From Deltaproteobacteria bacterium (lineage in GTDB: Bacteria; Desulfobacterota; Binatia; UBA9968), in contig JAJONK010000161.1 in NCBI GenBank assembly GCA_021323355.1, positions 1-6,320 on the forward strand: a stretch of DNA of 6,320 nt, given 5' to 3'. Within the stretch, counting starts at the first letter, position 1. Each line of letters begins with the position of its first letter. A model generated the notes under the pieces. The model made no database searches, was not told the origin of the DNA, and saw only the letters and a program-made list of their open reading frames with translations. Shown here piece by piece: positions 1-6,222 of the stretch. The translations under genes and the position numbers were made by a program.

Positions 1-1031
1 ATCTGCAGTACGGCGATATCTGCTTCGCGGCCAATCTCGAGCCTGCCCAGGCGATCTTGAAACCCGACCGCTCCTGCTGGACTGCTCGTGCACGCAGTGA
101 TGATCCGTTCAAGACTCAAGCCCAGGGCTAAAAACTTGGTCATCACAGTTGGCAAATCGCCGACGACTCCAAACCCCGGTTGTTTCAACCGGCCATGCAG
201 GTCGGAGCTGATGATGTCGGGCAGCAGACCGCCGCTCATAGCGCGGCGCACGAGATCAAAGTCGAAGTGCCCGCCGGCATGACCGACATCGAAGATCACG
301 CCTCGTTCCTGGGCTTCCCGAACCGCATCGAGAAGCCGGCCGTTTTTATCGATGATAGAAGGCTGCTGCGGCGTGTAACAATGCGTGACAACATCGCCGG
401 CGCGCAGCGAATCGACAATCTCCTCCATAGAAATAGCTGTGTCTCCGACGTGGACCATGAGCGGCGCGCGGCAGGCTTCGCCCGTCTTGACTGCCAACCG
501 TAAAGCCGCGCGACTGTTTTCGCCGACGGATTTCTTGTGCATGCGCAACTTGATGCCGATGGCGACATCGCGATTTTCAGCAACCGCCTGTGCCGCTCCT
601 TCGGGATCGGCGAACCGTAAGTTCTCTAACTCCCCCGGATCGTTCAGCACGCCATGCTGCGCCATTGCGACAAATGCGAGCATGCGAGTGCGGGATTGCT
701 CATAGACCAATTTGCGAAATCCCAGGAAATTAGTCGGTCCCGAAGAACCGGCATCCATAGTCGTTGTTACGCCGCTGGCCAGGCAAATCGGGTCGGCATT
801 AAAGCCATAAGGATTTACTCCCCAATAACTGTGCACGTGAAAATCGATCAGGCCCGGCGTGATGATGCACCCCTCCACGTTCAGCGCTTTCCTGGCGTTC
901 ACAGGAGGGATGCTTGACCGGATGGCAGCAATCCGATCGGCGGTGATACCGATGTCCAACTTCTGATTGGTGCCGGAGCTAGGATCTATGACGGTGCCGC
1001 CGGTGAGCAGGAGATCGAAGATATCACTCAT
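1..1031 (-). CDS. Amidohydrolase/deacetylase family metallohydrolase (dihydroorotase-like), 3' end cut by window edge
   Basis: The reading frame runs 343 codons from ATG at 1031 to the left edge without a stop, so the C-terminus is missing. It belongs to the amidohydrolase superfamily, resembling the EF0837/Atu3266 group often misnamed dihydroorotase; the related Atu3266 enzyme is, as I recall, an N-acyl/ester deacetylase. Visible features are an N-terminal beta segment (LLLTGGTVIDPSSG, residues 8-20), the metal motif FHVH (H65, H67), a likely carboxylated lysine in IGIKLRM (K161), H194 in MVHVGD, H217 in VTHCYT, and the catalytic aspartate D277 in SSDLHG. The C-terminal READIAVL (335-342) is the usual return to the small beta domain. 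All expected binuclear-metal ligands are therefore present. The start is firm: an in-frame stop lies at 1065-1067 with no other ATG or GTG between, although no good Shine-Dalgarno is visible. It lies 150 bp downstream of the second amidohydrolase on the same strand. The substrate is unknown; family confidence is high. Confidence 0.9.
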   Translation of the reverse strand, partial: MSDIFDLLLTGGTVIDPSSGTNQKLDIGITADRIAAIRSSIPPVNARKALNVEGCIITPGLIDFHVHSYWGVNPYGFNADPICLASGVTTTMDAGSSGPTNFLGFRKLVYEQSRTRMLAFVAMAQHGVLNDPGELENLRFADPEGAAQAVAENRDVAIGIKLRMHKKSVGENSRAALRLAVKTGEACRAPLMVHVGDTAISMEEIVDSLRAGDVVTHCYTPQQPSIIDKNGRLLDAVREAQERGVIFDVGHAGGHFDFDLVRRAMSGGLLPDIISSDLHGRLKQPGFGVVGDLPTVMTKFLALGLSLERIITACTSSPAGAVGFQDRLGRLEIGREADIAVLQ

Positions 1032-1055
1032 GAGAATGCTGGATTCGGAAGCTTC

Positions 1056-1135
1056 GATGCCGCATCACCCGATTCCTTGCATGGCTAGTTGCACTCGATG
1101 CGAACCCGAGCCGCGGTCCTCGATACGTGCGTATC
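1056..1135. repeat. Two short inverted repeats in the gap between the two amidohydrolase genes
   Basis: The 150-bp gap 1032-1181 holds two perfect inverted repeats. One is GATACG-TG-CGTATC at 1122-1135 and the other is GATGC-C-GCATC at 1056-1066, which lies 25 nt upstream of the start at 1031. Neither is followed by a T-run on either strand, so they do not look like intrinsic terminators. They may be operator half-sites or chance. I see no convincing promoter hexamers in this gap. Confidence 0.35.
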
Positions 1136-1181
1136 AACATCGATTGGGCGCAGCCTCAAACTTCGAGCGTTGCGGCCCAGG

Positions 1182-2201
1182 TTAAAGAGCGTAGAGGGCA
1201 CGTGGATTATCGCCGAGGATTTTATCAATCACCTGCGCGCCGATCTTTCCGTGATTCCGCAACTTGCGCAAAGCTTCGATCTCGCTGGCGTTGTCGGCAT
1301 GGCCATAATCGGTGCCGATGACGAGATTATTTTCGCCGGCATAAGCGAGGATGTACTCGAGATCGTCGTCGGTTTGGCAGGTGACATAAACCCGGTGATC
1401 CTCCAGGACTTGCGAGCCAAGCTGTTTGCCGCGGCGCTGGTATCGCCGCGCCAAATCATGGATCGCATAAGGGATCCATTGCGCGCTAACTTCGACAATG
1501 GCAATCCGCAATTTCGGAAACTTTTCCGGGATTCCCTCGACCAAAAGGGAGTGAAATGCGCCGACCACAGCGAGCTTGAATTTGCAGAAGCCCGGCTCGT
1601 CGAGAAAAAAGTCGTACGAATCGATACTGCCGTTGGCCGAATGAACGCAAATCGGCAGGTCAAGTTTGCTCGCCTCGTCATATAGCGGAAAAAAATAGGA
1701 ATCACTCAAGCGACGGTCTGCTTCCAAGCCTCTTAGATAGACGCCGCACGCGCCGCGCTCCTTGCCGAATTTCAACTCCTCGGCGATGCGATCCATGTTG
1801 AGTAGTGGCGGGACCACGACCCAGCGAAAGCGCTCAGTGGCTTTTCCTACAATATCGGCCATCCAGCGGTTATAGCTACGGCAAAGCGCGAGATCGACTT
1901 CGGGCCGCCGAGCGGTCGGGAAGATAAAAATCGTAGGATAGATCACCTGGAGATCGATATTCAGCTCATCCATGTGAGCGATCCGGATGGTCAGATCGCT
2001 CATGTCGCGGGCGGCTTCGGGCAAACTCTTTTCGACGTTGCTGCGCGGCATCAGCCGGCCATCAATCAACCAATAGTCGACGGATGGATCACCGTTAGTA
2101 GCGCCAACGATTCGTGGTTTAAAACGGCGCTCGGAGTCGAGCATATGATCCCAGGTTGATTCGTTCTCGATGACGTGAGCATCCGCATCAATCACCGCCA
2201 T
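1182..2201 (-). CDS. Amidohydrolase_2 family metal-dependent hydrolase or decarboxylase
   Basis: The complete protein has 339 residues, the usual length for the amidohydrolase_2 (PF04909) family, which includes ACMSD and gamma-resorcylate decarboxylase. These are single-metal TIM barrels that either hydrolyse or non-oxidatively decarboxylate substrates. The N-terminal motif DADAHVIE gives D7-x-H9, the Asp/Glu-x-His variant of HxH. Further likely metal or catalytic residues are H187 (ICVHSANG), H217 (VGAFHSLL), E237 (AIVEVSA) and D298 (VIGTDYGHAD). This spacing fits the family pattern in which the strand-1 motif, a histidine, a second histidine and a late aspartate form the site. There is no signal peptide, so it should be cytoplasmic. 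The start at 2201 is backed by AAGGAG at 2213-2208. It sits between the SDR gene (102 bp upstream) and the second amidohydrolase, all on one strand, which suggests a shared catabolic pathway. Hydrolase versus decarboxylase cannot be decided here. Confidence 0.9.
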   Translation of the reverse strand: MAVIDADAHVIENESTWDHMLDSERRFKPRIVGATNGDPSVDYWLIDGRLMPRSNVEKSLPEAARDMSDLTIRIAHMDELNIDLQVIYPTIFIFPTARRPEVDLALCRSYNRWMADIVGKATERFRWVVVPPLLNMDRIAEELKFGKERGACGVYLRGLEADRRLSDSYFFPLYDEASKLDLPICVHSANGSIDSYDFFLDEPGFCKFKLAVVGAFHSLLVEGIPEKFPKLRIAIVEVSAQWIPYAIHDLARRYQRRGKQLGSQVLEDHRVYVTCQTDDDLEYILAYAGENNLVIGTDYGHADNASEIEALRKLRNHGKIGAQVIDKILGDNPRALYAL

Positions 2202-2207
2202 TGTTTA

Positions 2208-2213
2208 CTCCTT
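2208..2213 (-). promoter_or_regulatory. Shine-Dalgarno AAGGAG for the amidohydrolase_2 gene
   Basis: On the minus strand AAGGAG lies 6 nt before the ATG at 2201. It is a strong match to the anti-SD sequence and fixes this start. Confidence 0.85.
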
Positions 2214-2230
2214 ACCAGCCAGCAGCTTTA

Positions 2231-2270
2231 CTTTTGATTCAAAAGGCACAAATTGGAAATTGTTACGTAA
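2231..2270. repeat. Palindromes in the AT-rich gap before the amidohydrolase_2 gene
   Basis: The 102-bp gap 2202-2303 is clearly more AT-rich than the flanking genes. It contains CTTTTGA-T-TCAAAAG (2231-2245), a perfect inverted repeat with 7-bp arms and a one-base centre, and TTACGTAA (2263-2270), a perfect 8-bp palindrome. The first lies 30-44 nt upstream of the start at 2201. Compact AT-rich palindromes of this kind are typical of binding sites for dimeric regulators (MarR, GntR or TetR types), but no regulator gene is in the window. An internal promoter may exist; I could not identify convincing hexamers. Confidence 0.4.
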
Positions 2271-2303
2271 AAACAGGAACGCATTCATGACGTTTAAGTT
2301 CGA

Positions 2304-3044
2304 TCAGCCTTCTCTAGCAGTTTCTTTCACCAGCTTGCCATTGTCGTAGGCGAAGCAACCACCGCTGTGTTCCATCGATAGCTCCGCGGCGAGAACAAAT
2401 CCTTCTCCTAGAATTTCGGGACCAGGCAGGCGTTTGAATGCCTCTTCCGGAGCGTCCTCGGTCACAATCGGCACCCGCGGTGAAAAGGTCACGACGCAGA
2501 TATTGGAGCTTCTGACCTCTTCGGCAACATAGCGACTGAAGGTTCGAATGCCGTCTTTGCTCACCATGTAGGCGCAGGCTCCGGCCGGAGTGATTCCACC
2601 GCCGCCGTAGAGGTTGATGATGTGGCCCGTCCGTCTTTTCTCCATTTGAGGGATGACATGTTTGGTGCCGTTAAATGTGCCGTTCAGGTTGGTCTGAATA
2701 ACCCGATCCCAAAAATCCTTGGGCATTTCGCTGATGCGCGGCCAGCGCGGAATACCCCAAGCGAAATGGGGCACGATGGCGGCGTTGTTGACGTGCACGT
2801 CGATCTGACCAAAATGATTCACGACCTGATCGATCATGCGTTTAACGCTCTCTTCGTCGCGCACGTCCACGCCTATCCCGAGGGTTTGGGTGAGCCGAGC
2901 AAGTTCGGTCGCAGTCTTTCGAGCTTTTTCTTCGTTGATGTCGGCGATCACGACCTTTGCTTTGTGCTGCGCAAAAGTGGTCGCTGCATGGCGGCCAATA
3001 CCCTGCGCGCCGCCGGTTACGGTAACTACTTTTCCCTCGAGCAT
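2304..3044 (-). CDS. Short-chain dehydrogenase/reductase (classical SDR) with atypical catalytic serine position
   Basis: The protein is a 246-residue classical SDR, a cytoplasmic NAD(P)-dependent oxidoreductase acting on alcohols or ketones. The sequence shows the nucleotide-binding TGGAQGIG (10-17), acidic D35 at the end of strand 2 (IADINEE), which favours NAD over NADP, VDV at 59-61, NNAA (86-89), the structural asparagine N119 (QTNLNG), and the active-site Y159-MVS-K163. The catalytic serine normally lies 13 residues before the tyrosine. Here that place is Y146 in IINLYGGGG (142-150), and the usual SPG after strand 6 is SPR (188-190). Activity may therefore be altered. ATG 3044 was chosen over an in-frame ATG at 3143 because AGGAGG precedes it and the Rossmann fold starts at once; the 33-residue extension has no SDR character. 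It is first of three same-strand genes. The substrate is unknown. Confidence 0.87.
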   Translation of the reverse strand: MLEGKVVTVTGGAQGIGRHAATTFAQHKAKVVIADINEEKARKTATELARLTQTLGIGVDVRDEESVKRMIDQVVNHFGQIDVHVNNAAIVPHFAWGIPRWPRISEMPKDFWDRVIQTNLNGTFNGTKHVIPQMEKRRTGHIINLYGGGGITPAGACAYMVSKDGIRTFSRYVAEEVRSSNICVVTFSPRVPIVTEDAPEEAFKRLPGPEILGEGFVLAAELSMEHSGGCFAYDNGKLVKETAREG

Positions 3045-3050
3045 GGTGAA

Positions 3051-3056
3051 CCTCCT
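3051..3056 (-). promoter_or_regulatory. Shine-Dalgarno AGGAGG that sets the SDR start
   Basis: A perfect AGGAGG on the minus strand lies 6 nt before the ATG at 3044. It decides in favour of this start over the in-frame ATG at 3143. Confidence 0.88.
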
Positions 3057-3156
3057 GAGATGTTGTCTAACGCGGAACCGAGTGTTTGCGAGATCGGTCG
3101 CTAATTGTTTCGCGTCGATCCCGGAATGAACCGAGTATCGCATCGAAGTTGTTCAC

Positions 3157-3185
3157 AAACTATTGATCGGCCAGTTTATTGTCAA
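3157..3185 (-). promoter_or_regulatory. Candidate sigma70-type promoter for the SDR and following genes
   Basis: Read on the minus strand, a perfect TTGACA (3185-3180) is followed after exactly 17 bp by TAGTTT (3162-3157). The latter matches TATAAT at its first, second and last bases. Transcription would start near 3150, giving a leader of about 105 nt before the SDR start. A 5-bp inverted repeat (ATTGA 3162-3166 / TCAAT 3182-3186) spans the element and could be an operator, but is short enough to be chance. The -10 is weak, so this remains a candidate. Confidence 0.42.
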
Positions 3186-3361
3186 TCAGCATGACATCCA
3201 TTTGCGATTCCGATGACAAGGTGGCGGCTAAGATGTTCGCGTTAGCCTAAAGCGAGGTGCAGCCGCTGTAAGTCAAATCCACAGAAGGATTAGAGTGTTT
3301 TGCCTCAGAAATCTGTGTTAGGTAACTGTGATCGTATTGAAAAAAAGATCGCAGCTTTTCG

Positions 3362-3366
3362 GGAGG
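3362..3366 (+). promoter_or_regulatory. Shine-Dalgarno GGAGG that sets the lipoprotein start
   Basis: GGAGG within GGGAGGG lies 9 nt before GTG 3376. The alternative starts fit less well: GTG 3328 has only a weak upstream purine stretch, and ATG 3388 is 21 nt from this site. Confidence 0.6.
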
Positions 3367-3375
3367 GCTTCTAAC

Positions 3376-3735
3376 GTGACCTGTCGGATGTTAGCAGTTT
3401 TGATTTTGATTGTCTTCATGGCAAGTGCTTGTAGTGGATTGGGTGGCAGGGGTCGTTTCGAAGGTGAAACTATTTCACAAGCCCAAGCGACAGAAGAGCG
3501 AGCGCGAATCATCGAAAGGCTGGTGCCGGAAGACACACCGATCTCTCGGACCCGACTCGCCGCTGTGGCTGAAGCAACGGCCACGGTAATCAAGGACATT
3601 GACAGGGACCGTTTTCCACGAGTGGCCAGTGGTGTGAGAAACGTGCTGCGCAATGCGAGCTTGCAGGACCTGAGACGAATCGAGTCGATTCTGCCCGAGA
3701 TCGAAAGAAAAAGAAAACAAGATGGGGTTGACTAA
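3376..3735 (+). CDS. Small predicted lipoprotein of unknown function
   Basis: I do not recognise a family. From GTG 3376 the product has 119 residues. Its first 19 (MTCRMLAVLILIVFMASAC) form a lipoprotein-type signal: a short basic head, a hydrophobic core and cleavage before C19. The lipobox is weak, with alanine rather than leucine at -3 (ASAC). Serine follows the cysteine, which in Gram-negative cells would favour sorting to the outer membrane. After a glycine-rich linker the mature part (about residues 30-119) is charged and rich in Glu, Arg and Ala, looks helical, and ends in a Lys/Arg-rich tail (ERKRKQDGVD). GTG 3376 gives the best combination of ribosome site and compact signal; GTG 3328 would add 16 residues. 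It is the only rightward gene between leftward neighbours and converges on the molybdenum subunit gene with a 40-bp gap, so it probably has no role in their pathway. It could still be a spurious frame, but the signal peptide argues against that. Confidence 0.62.
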   Translation: MTCRMLAVLILIVFMASACSGLGGRGRFEGETISQAQATEERARIIERLVPEDTPISRTRLAAVAEATATVIKDIDRDRFPRVASGVRNVLRNASLQDLRRIESILPEIERKRKQDGVD

Positions 3736-3748
3736 GGCTCACCGTTGA

Positions 3749-3765
3749 GGCTGGTCAAACCAGCC
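3749..3765. terminator. Hairpin between convergent genes, possible bidirectional transcription end
   Basis: GGCTGGT (3749-3755) and ACCAGCC (3759-3765) form a perfect 7-bp stem around the loop CAA; opening the last pair gives a 5-nt loop. It lies 14 nt after the lipoprotein stop and 11 nt past the stop of the molybdenum subunit gene, so it could serve both. No T-run follows on either strand, so it is not a canonical intrinsic terminator. It may instead stabilise 3' ends or act with Rho. Confidence 0.5.
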
Positions 3766-3775
3766 GTGTCGAGAC

Positions 3776-6046
3776 TTAGGCGCCTGGGTTATTAGATCCG
3801 ACAAGCGTGTTTGTGGTTTGATCCTTAAGTAAGTAATAGATTCTTTCCGCAGTGAGCGGCAGCTCGAACAGGCGAATCCCCACGGCATCGGCAATGGCGT
3901 TGGCGATGGCGGCTGGCGGGCCGTTGTTGGCAAATTCGCCGATGGGCTTGGCATTCATCGGCCCGACCCCGCCATCGGAGTGCACTAAGACGGTTTTGAG
4001 CGTTGGAATGTCGGCTATAGTAGGAAGCTTGTAGTCGCCCAAATTGTTGTTGACGATCTTGCCGTCATTCATGATCAACTCTTCCATGATGCCCTGTCCA
4101 ATACCCATTATCGTCGCACCATCGATTTGCCCTTGATGAGTCAACGGATTGATGATCGTGCCGACATCGTGGGCGGTTATCATCCGCTGGATTCGCACCG
4201 CCCCGGTTGCGGGATCGACTTCGACCTCGGCGACTTGCGCGCAGATGTAACTCACTTCGTCGGGATAGGGGTAGTCTTCATAAACAGTAACCTGCAGAGG
4301 ATCCTTGGCTTGTGAAACCAGCCGTCGCATTGTCAGCTGCTGGTTTGGATCGTGACCTAGCCAGAACCTGCCGTTGCGGAACTCAATTTCGTCCCGCCGG
4401 CACTCCAAGATACGCGCGGCGAGCTCGAGGAGCCGCTCGCGCAATTCTCGACAGGCCTTCGACACAGCGTTTCCCGCCACGTAGGTCACGCGGCTGGCTC
4501 TGACGCCACTGTCGCGCGGCGCCGTGTCGGTATTGCCGATTACAACTCGCACCAGTTCAACCGGGACATTCATCTGCTCGGCTACAAGTTGTCGCAAGAT
4601 TGTATGAGTGCCTGAACCTTGATCGATGGTCGGGCTTAATACCACGAAAGATCCATCGGCCTGCGCGCTTAGGATAAGACCTGTGTCCCCGCCGCTGATA
4701 TGCCGTGCCGAAAGCGAAATGCCGCGACCGACATGGGCGCGAGGTTTTGATTTTCGCCATTTGGCCGCTTTCAATGCGCCCTCTAGCACCTCACGAAATC
4801 GAACGTCGTGCAATCGATGACCGACCGCATCTTCTTCGCCTTCTGCGAGTAAATTTTTCAGCCGAAACTCCGCCGGATCGATGCCAAGCTCTGCCGCGAT
4901 CAAATCGGTATGCGACTCAAGAGCAAATGCCATCGCCACCGCGCCTGGGCTCCGATAGTATCCGCCCGGCACAGTGTTGGTGTAGATCTGCAAAAACTCG
5001 AAATGGGAATTGTCCACCCGATACGGAACGCCGACGTAGTGCCAGGTGGCCAGCGATGAGTTGGCTTTAAGCCCGCCATAAGCGCCACCGGTATGGATCG
5101 CCCTCAAGGAGCGTCCAACGATGCGGCCGTCGCGGTTCACGCCGCTTCGTATGTTTATTATGGTCGGATGCGCTGGATTGCCGGCCGACAATTCCTCAGC
5201 GTAATTCATGACGATTTTTACCGGCCGCGAAGACTTTTGAGCTAGAAAGTAGGCGATTGGCAGGTCGATTGCGTCTCCTTTGCCGCCGAATTCGCCACCG
5301 ACATTGACCACGTTGACGCAGATGCGCTCTTCCGAAATATCCAACGCTTTGGCCATTTGGCTGCGAACCCCGAACGGATTTTTGGCCGAGACCCATACTT
5401 GGATACGATCATCGACGTCAATGCTGACGATTGCCGCGTGAGGCTCGAGATAGCCTTGATGCCGGGCGGGTATCCTAAAGGTATGCTCTAGAACTACGTC
5501 TGCTTGATCCATCGCCTGGTCGACGTCTCCCTTACGCCATGCCAGCCGGGTTAAGCCGTTGGGCAGATCTGAAGCCAACAGTTCTTTGGGCGCGCCGTCG
5601 TAGGCTGCGACATCTTCGTGCAGGCGCGGCGCATCCGGCTGCATTGCCTCCAAAGGATCAAATACAGCGGGCAATGTCTGGTAGTCTACTTCGATGAGAC
5701 TTAGAGCTTCTTCGGCCGCATCTATCGATTCAGCCGCCACGGCAGCAACGCGGTCGCCAATAAAGCGGACTTTGTCCCAACAAAGGACGGGCATGTCGCG
5801 AATCTGTTTGCCGATCAAGCAATCTTTGACGTCCGCGCCGGTGATGACGGCTTTTAATCCCTTAACTCGATGGGCTTTGCTTGTATCGATGCGCACTATC
5901 CGGGCATGGGGATAGGGGCTGCGCAAAATCTTTCCCCAGAGCAGTCCCGCTAGATGCACGTCCGCTGTATAGAGAGTTCGCCCGCTAACCTTATCGCCAC
6001 CCTCGTCACGTGTGACGGCTTCTCCGATTATCTTGAAGTCTTCCAT
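3776..6046 (-). CDS. Xanthine dehydrogenase/CO dehydrogenase-family molybdopterin-binding large subunit
   Basis: The complete 756-residue protein is the molybdenum-cofactor subunit of a molybdenum hydroxylase, which inserts a water-derived hydroxyl group into a heterocycle or aldehyde and passes electrons to iron-sulfur and FAD subunits. The N-terminal ferredoxin-like hammerhead domain spans about 20-125 (DKVSGRTLYTADVH). Moco-binding domains follow with YLEPHAAI (199-206), VGGEFGGKG (249-257, usually GGGFGGK), GGYYRSPG (361-368, the substrate-loop arginine R365), DQGSGTHT (475-482), NTDTAPRDSGVRASR (505-519), DVGTIINP (627-634) and GQIDGATIMGIGQG (639-652). The base catalyst is E704 in KPIGEFANNG. 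The loop is not the VAYRCSFR of true form I CO dehydrogenase, so CO is unlikely; the substrate is unknown. It has no FeS or FAD domain of its own, and both neighbours are on the other strand, so it is transcribed alone. The start at 6046 fits the family N-terminus although its ribosome site is weak. Confidence 0.92.
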   Translation of the reverse strand: MEDFKIIGEAVTRDEGGDKVSGRTLYTADVHLAGLLWGKILRSPYPHARIVRIDTSKAHRVKGLKAVITGADVKDCLIGKQIRDMPVLCWDKVRFIGDRVAAVAAESIDAAEEALSLIEVDYQTLPAVFDPLEAMQPDAPRLHEDVAAYDGAPKELLASDLPNGLTRLAWRKGDVDQAMDQADVVLEHTFRIPARHQGYLEPHAAIVSIDVDDRIQVWVSAKNPFGVRSQMAKALDISEERICVNVVNVGGEFGGKGDAIDLPIAYFLAQKSSRPVKIVMNYAEELSAGNPAHPTIINIRSGVNRDGRIVGRSLRAIHTGGAYGGLKANSSLATWHYVGVPYRVDNSHFEFLQIYTNTVPGGYYRSPGAVAMAFALESHTDLIAAELGIDPAEFRLKNLLAEGEEDAVGHRLHDVRFREVLEGALKAAKWRKSKPRAHVGRGISLSARHISGGDTGLILSAQADGSFVVLSPTIDQGSGTHTILRQLVAEQMNVPVELVRVVIGNTDTAPRDSGVRASRVTYVAGNAVSKACRELRERLLELAARILECRRDEIEFRNGRFWLGHDPNQQLTMRRLVSQAKDPLQVTVYEDYPYPDEVSYICAQVAEVEVDPATGAVRIQRMITAHDVGTIINPLTHQGQIDGATIMGIGQGIMEELIMNDGKIVNNNLGDYKLPTIADIPTLKTVLVHSDGGVGPMNAKPIGEFANNGPPAAIANAIADAVGIRLFELPLTAERIYYLLKDQTTNTLVGSNNPGA

Positions 6047-6189
6047 GTGAAAGCCCGCATTTTCATGTTGCCGTTTATTCTCGTGTAGTAAACCCGAGCG
6101 ATGGTCCTCGAGAGGTTAGCGAACATCACTTGAATGAGACTTGATGGTTGGAATCGCACAGAACTGTTCAATGGGCTCGGACGGAACCC

Positions 6190-6210
6190 GGCATCGCTTG
6201 TCGAGATGCC
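6190..6210. repeat. Inverted repeat GGCATC-N9-GATGCC upstream of the CoA-binding gene
   Basis: GGCATC (6190-6195) and GATGCC (6205-6210) are a perfect 6-bp inverted repeat with a 9-nt spacer. It lies just upstream of the candidate extended -10 and covers where a -35 would sit. It is in the 182-bp region shared with the divergent molybdenum subunit gene, so it could be an operator for either gene. Chance is possible. Confidence 0.35.
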
Positions 6211-6213
6211 AGT

Positions 6214-6222
6214 TGCTATACT
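6214..6222 (+). promoter_or_regulatory. Candidate extended -10 promoter (TGC-TATACT) for a leaderless transcript
   Basis: TG at 6214-6215, one base, then TATACT at 6217-6222 form an extended -10 element; TATACT matches TATAAT at five of six bases. No good -35 is seen at normal spacing, which extended -10 promoters tolerate. The hexamer ends 6 nt before the ATG at 6229, so the expected transcription start falls on or next to the start codon. Confidence 0.5.

Larger units (their letters stand above)
3045..3375. other. Divergent intergenic region between SDR and lipoprotein genes
   Basis: These 331 bp separate the leftward SDR gene from the rightward lipoprotein gene. They contain the SDR ribosome site, a candidate leftward promoter (3157-3185) and the lipoprotein ribosome site. 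In-frame open codons extend upstream of both chosen starts (to 3143 on the minus strand and GTG 3328 on the plus strand), but they lack good ribosome sites and family similarity. I see no RNA gene, and no convincing rightward promoter. Confidence 0.6.

Noticed and set aside
180..705. Overlapping open frames on both strands within the left-edge gene
   Set aside because: They are shadows of the minus-strand metallohydrolase, which stays open to the window edge and shows all expected metal ligands.
1089..1685. Plus-strand open frame of 198 codons
   Set aside because: It lies mostly antisense to the amidohydrolase_2 gene, whose frame has clear family motifs. The plus-strand product has no recognisable domain and no good ribosome site.
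2622..3104. Plus-strand open frame of 160 codons
   Set aside because: It is antisense to the SDR gene, whose nucleotide-binding and YxxxK motifs and ribosome site show the true frame.
3045..3143. N-terminal extension of the SDR from ATG 3143
   Set aside because: The extra 33 residues lack SDR features, the Rossmann strand begins right after ATG 3044, and a perfect AGGAGG precedes 3044.
3206..3328. Possible rightward sigma70 promoters for the lipoprotein (TAAGAT at 3229-3234; TTGCCT at 3300-3305 with TAACTG)
   Set aside because: Each has only one acceptable hexamer at proper spacing, so neither is better than chance.
3318..3653. Minus-strand frame of 111 codons opposite the lipoprotein
   Set aside because: It has no domain or ribosome site, whereas the plus-strand frame has a signal peptide, lipobox-like cysteine and GGAGG.
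3776..6046. Interpretation as aerobic CO dehydrogenase CoxL
   Set aside because: The active-site loop reads GGYYRSPG and lacks the cysteine-containing VAYRCSFR of form I CoxL, and no CoxM or CoxS gene is adjacent.
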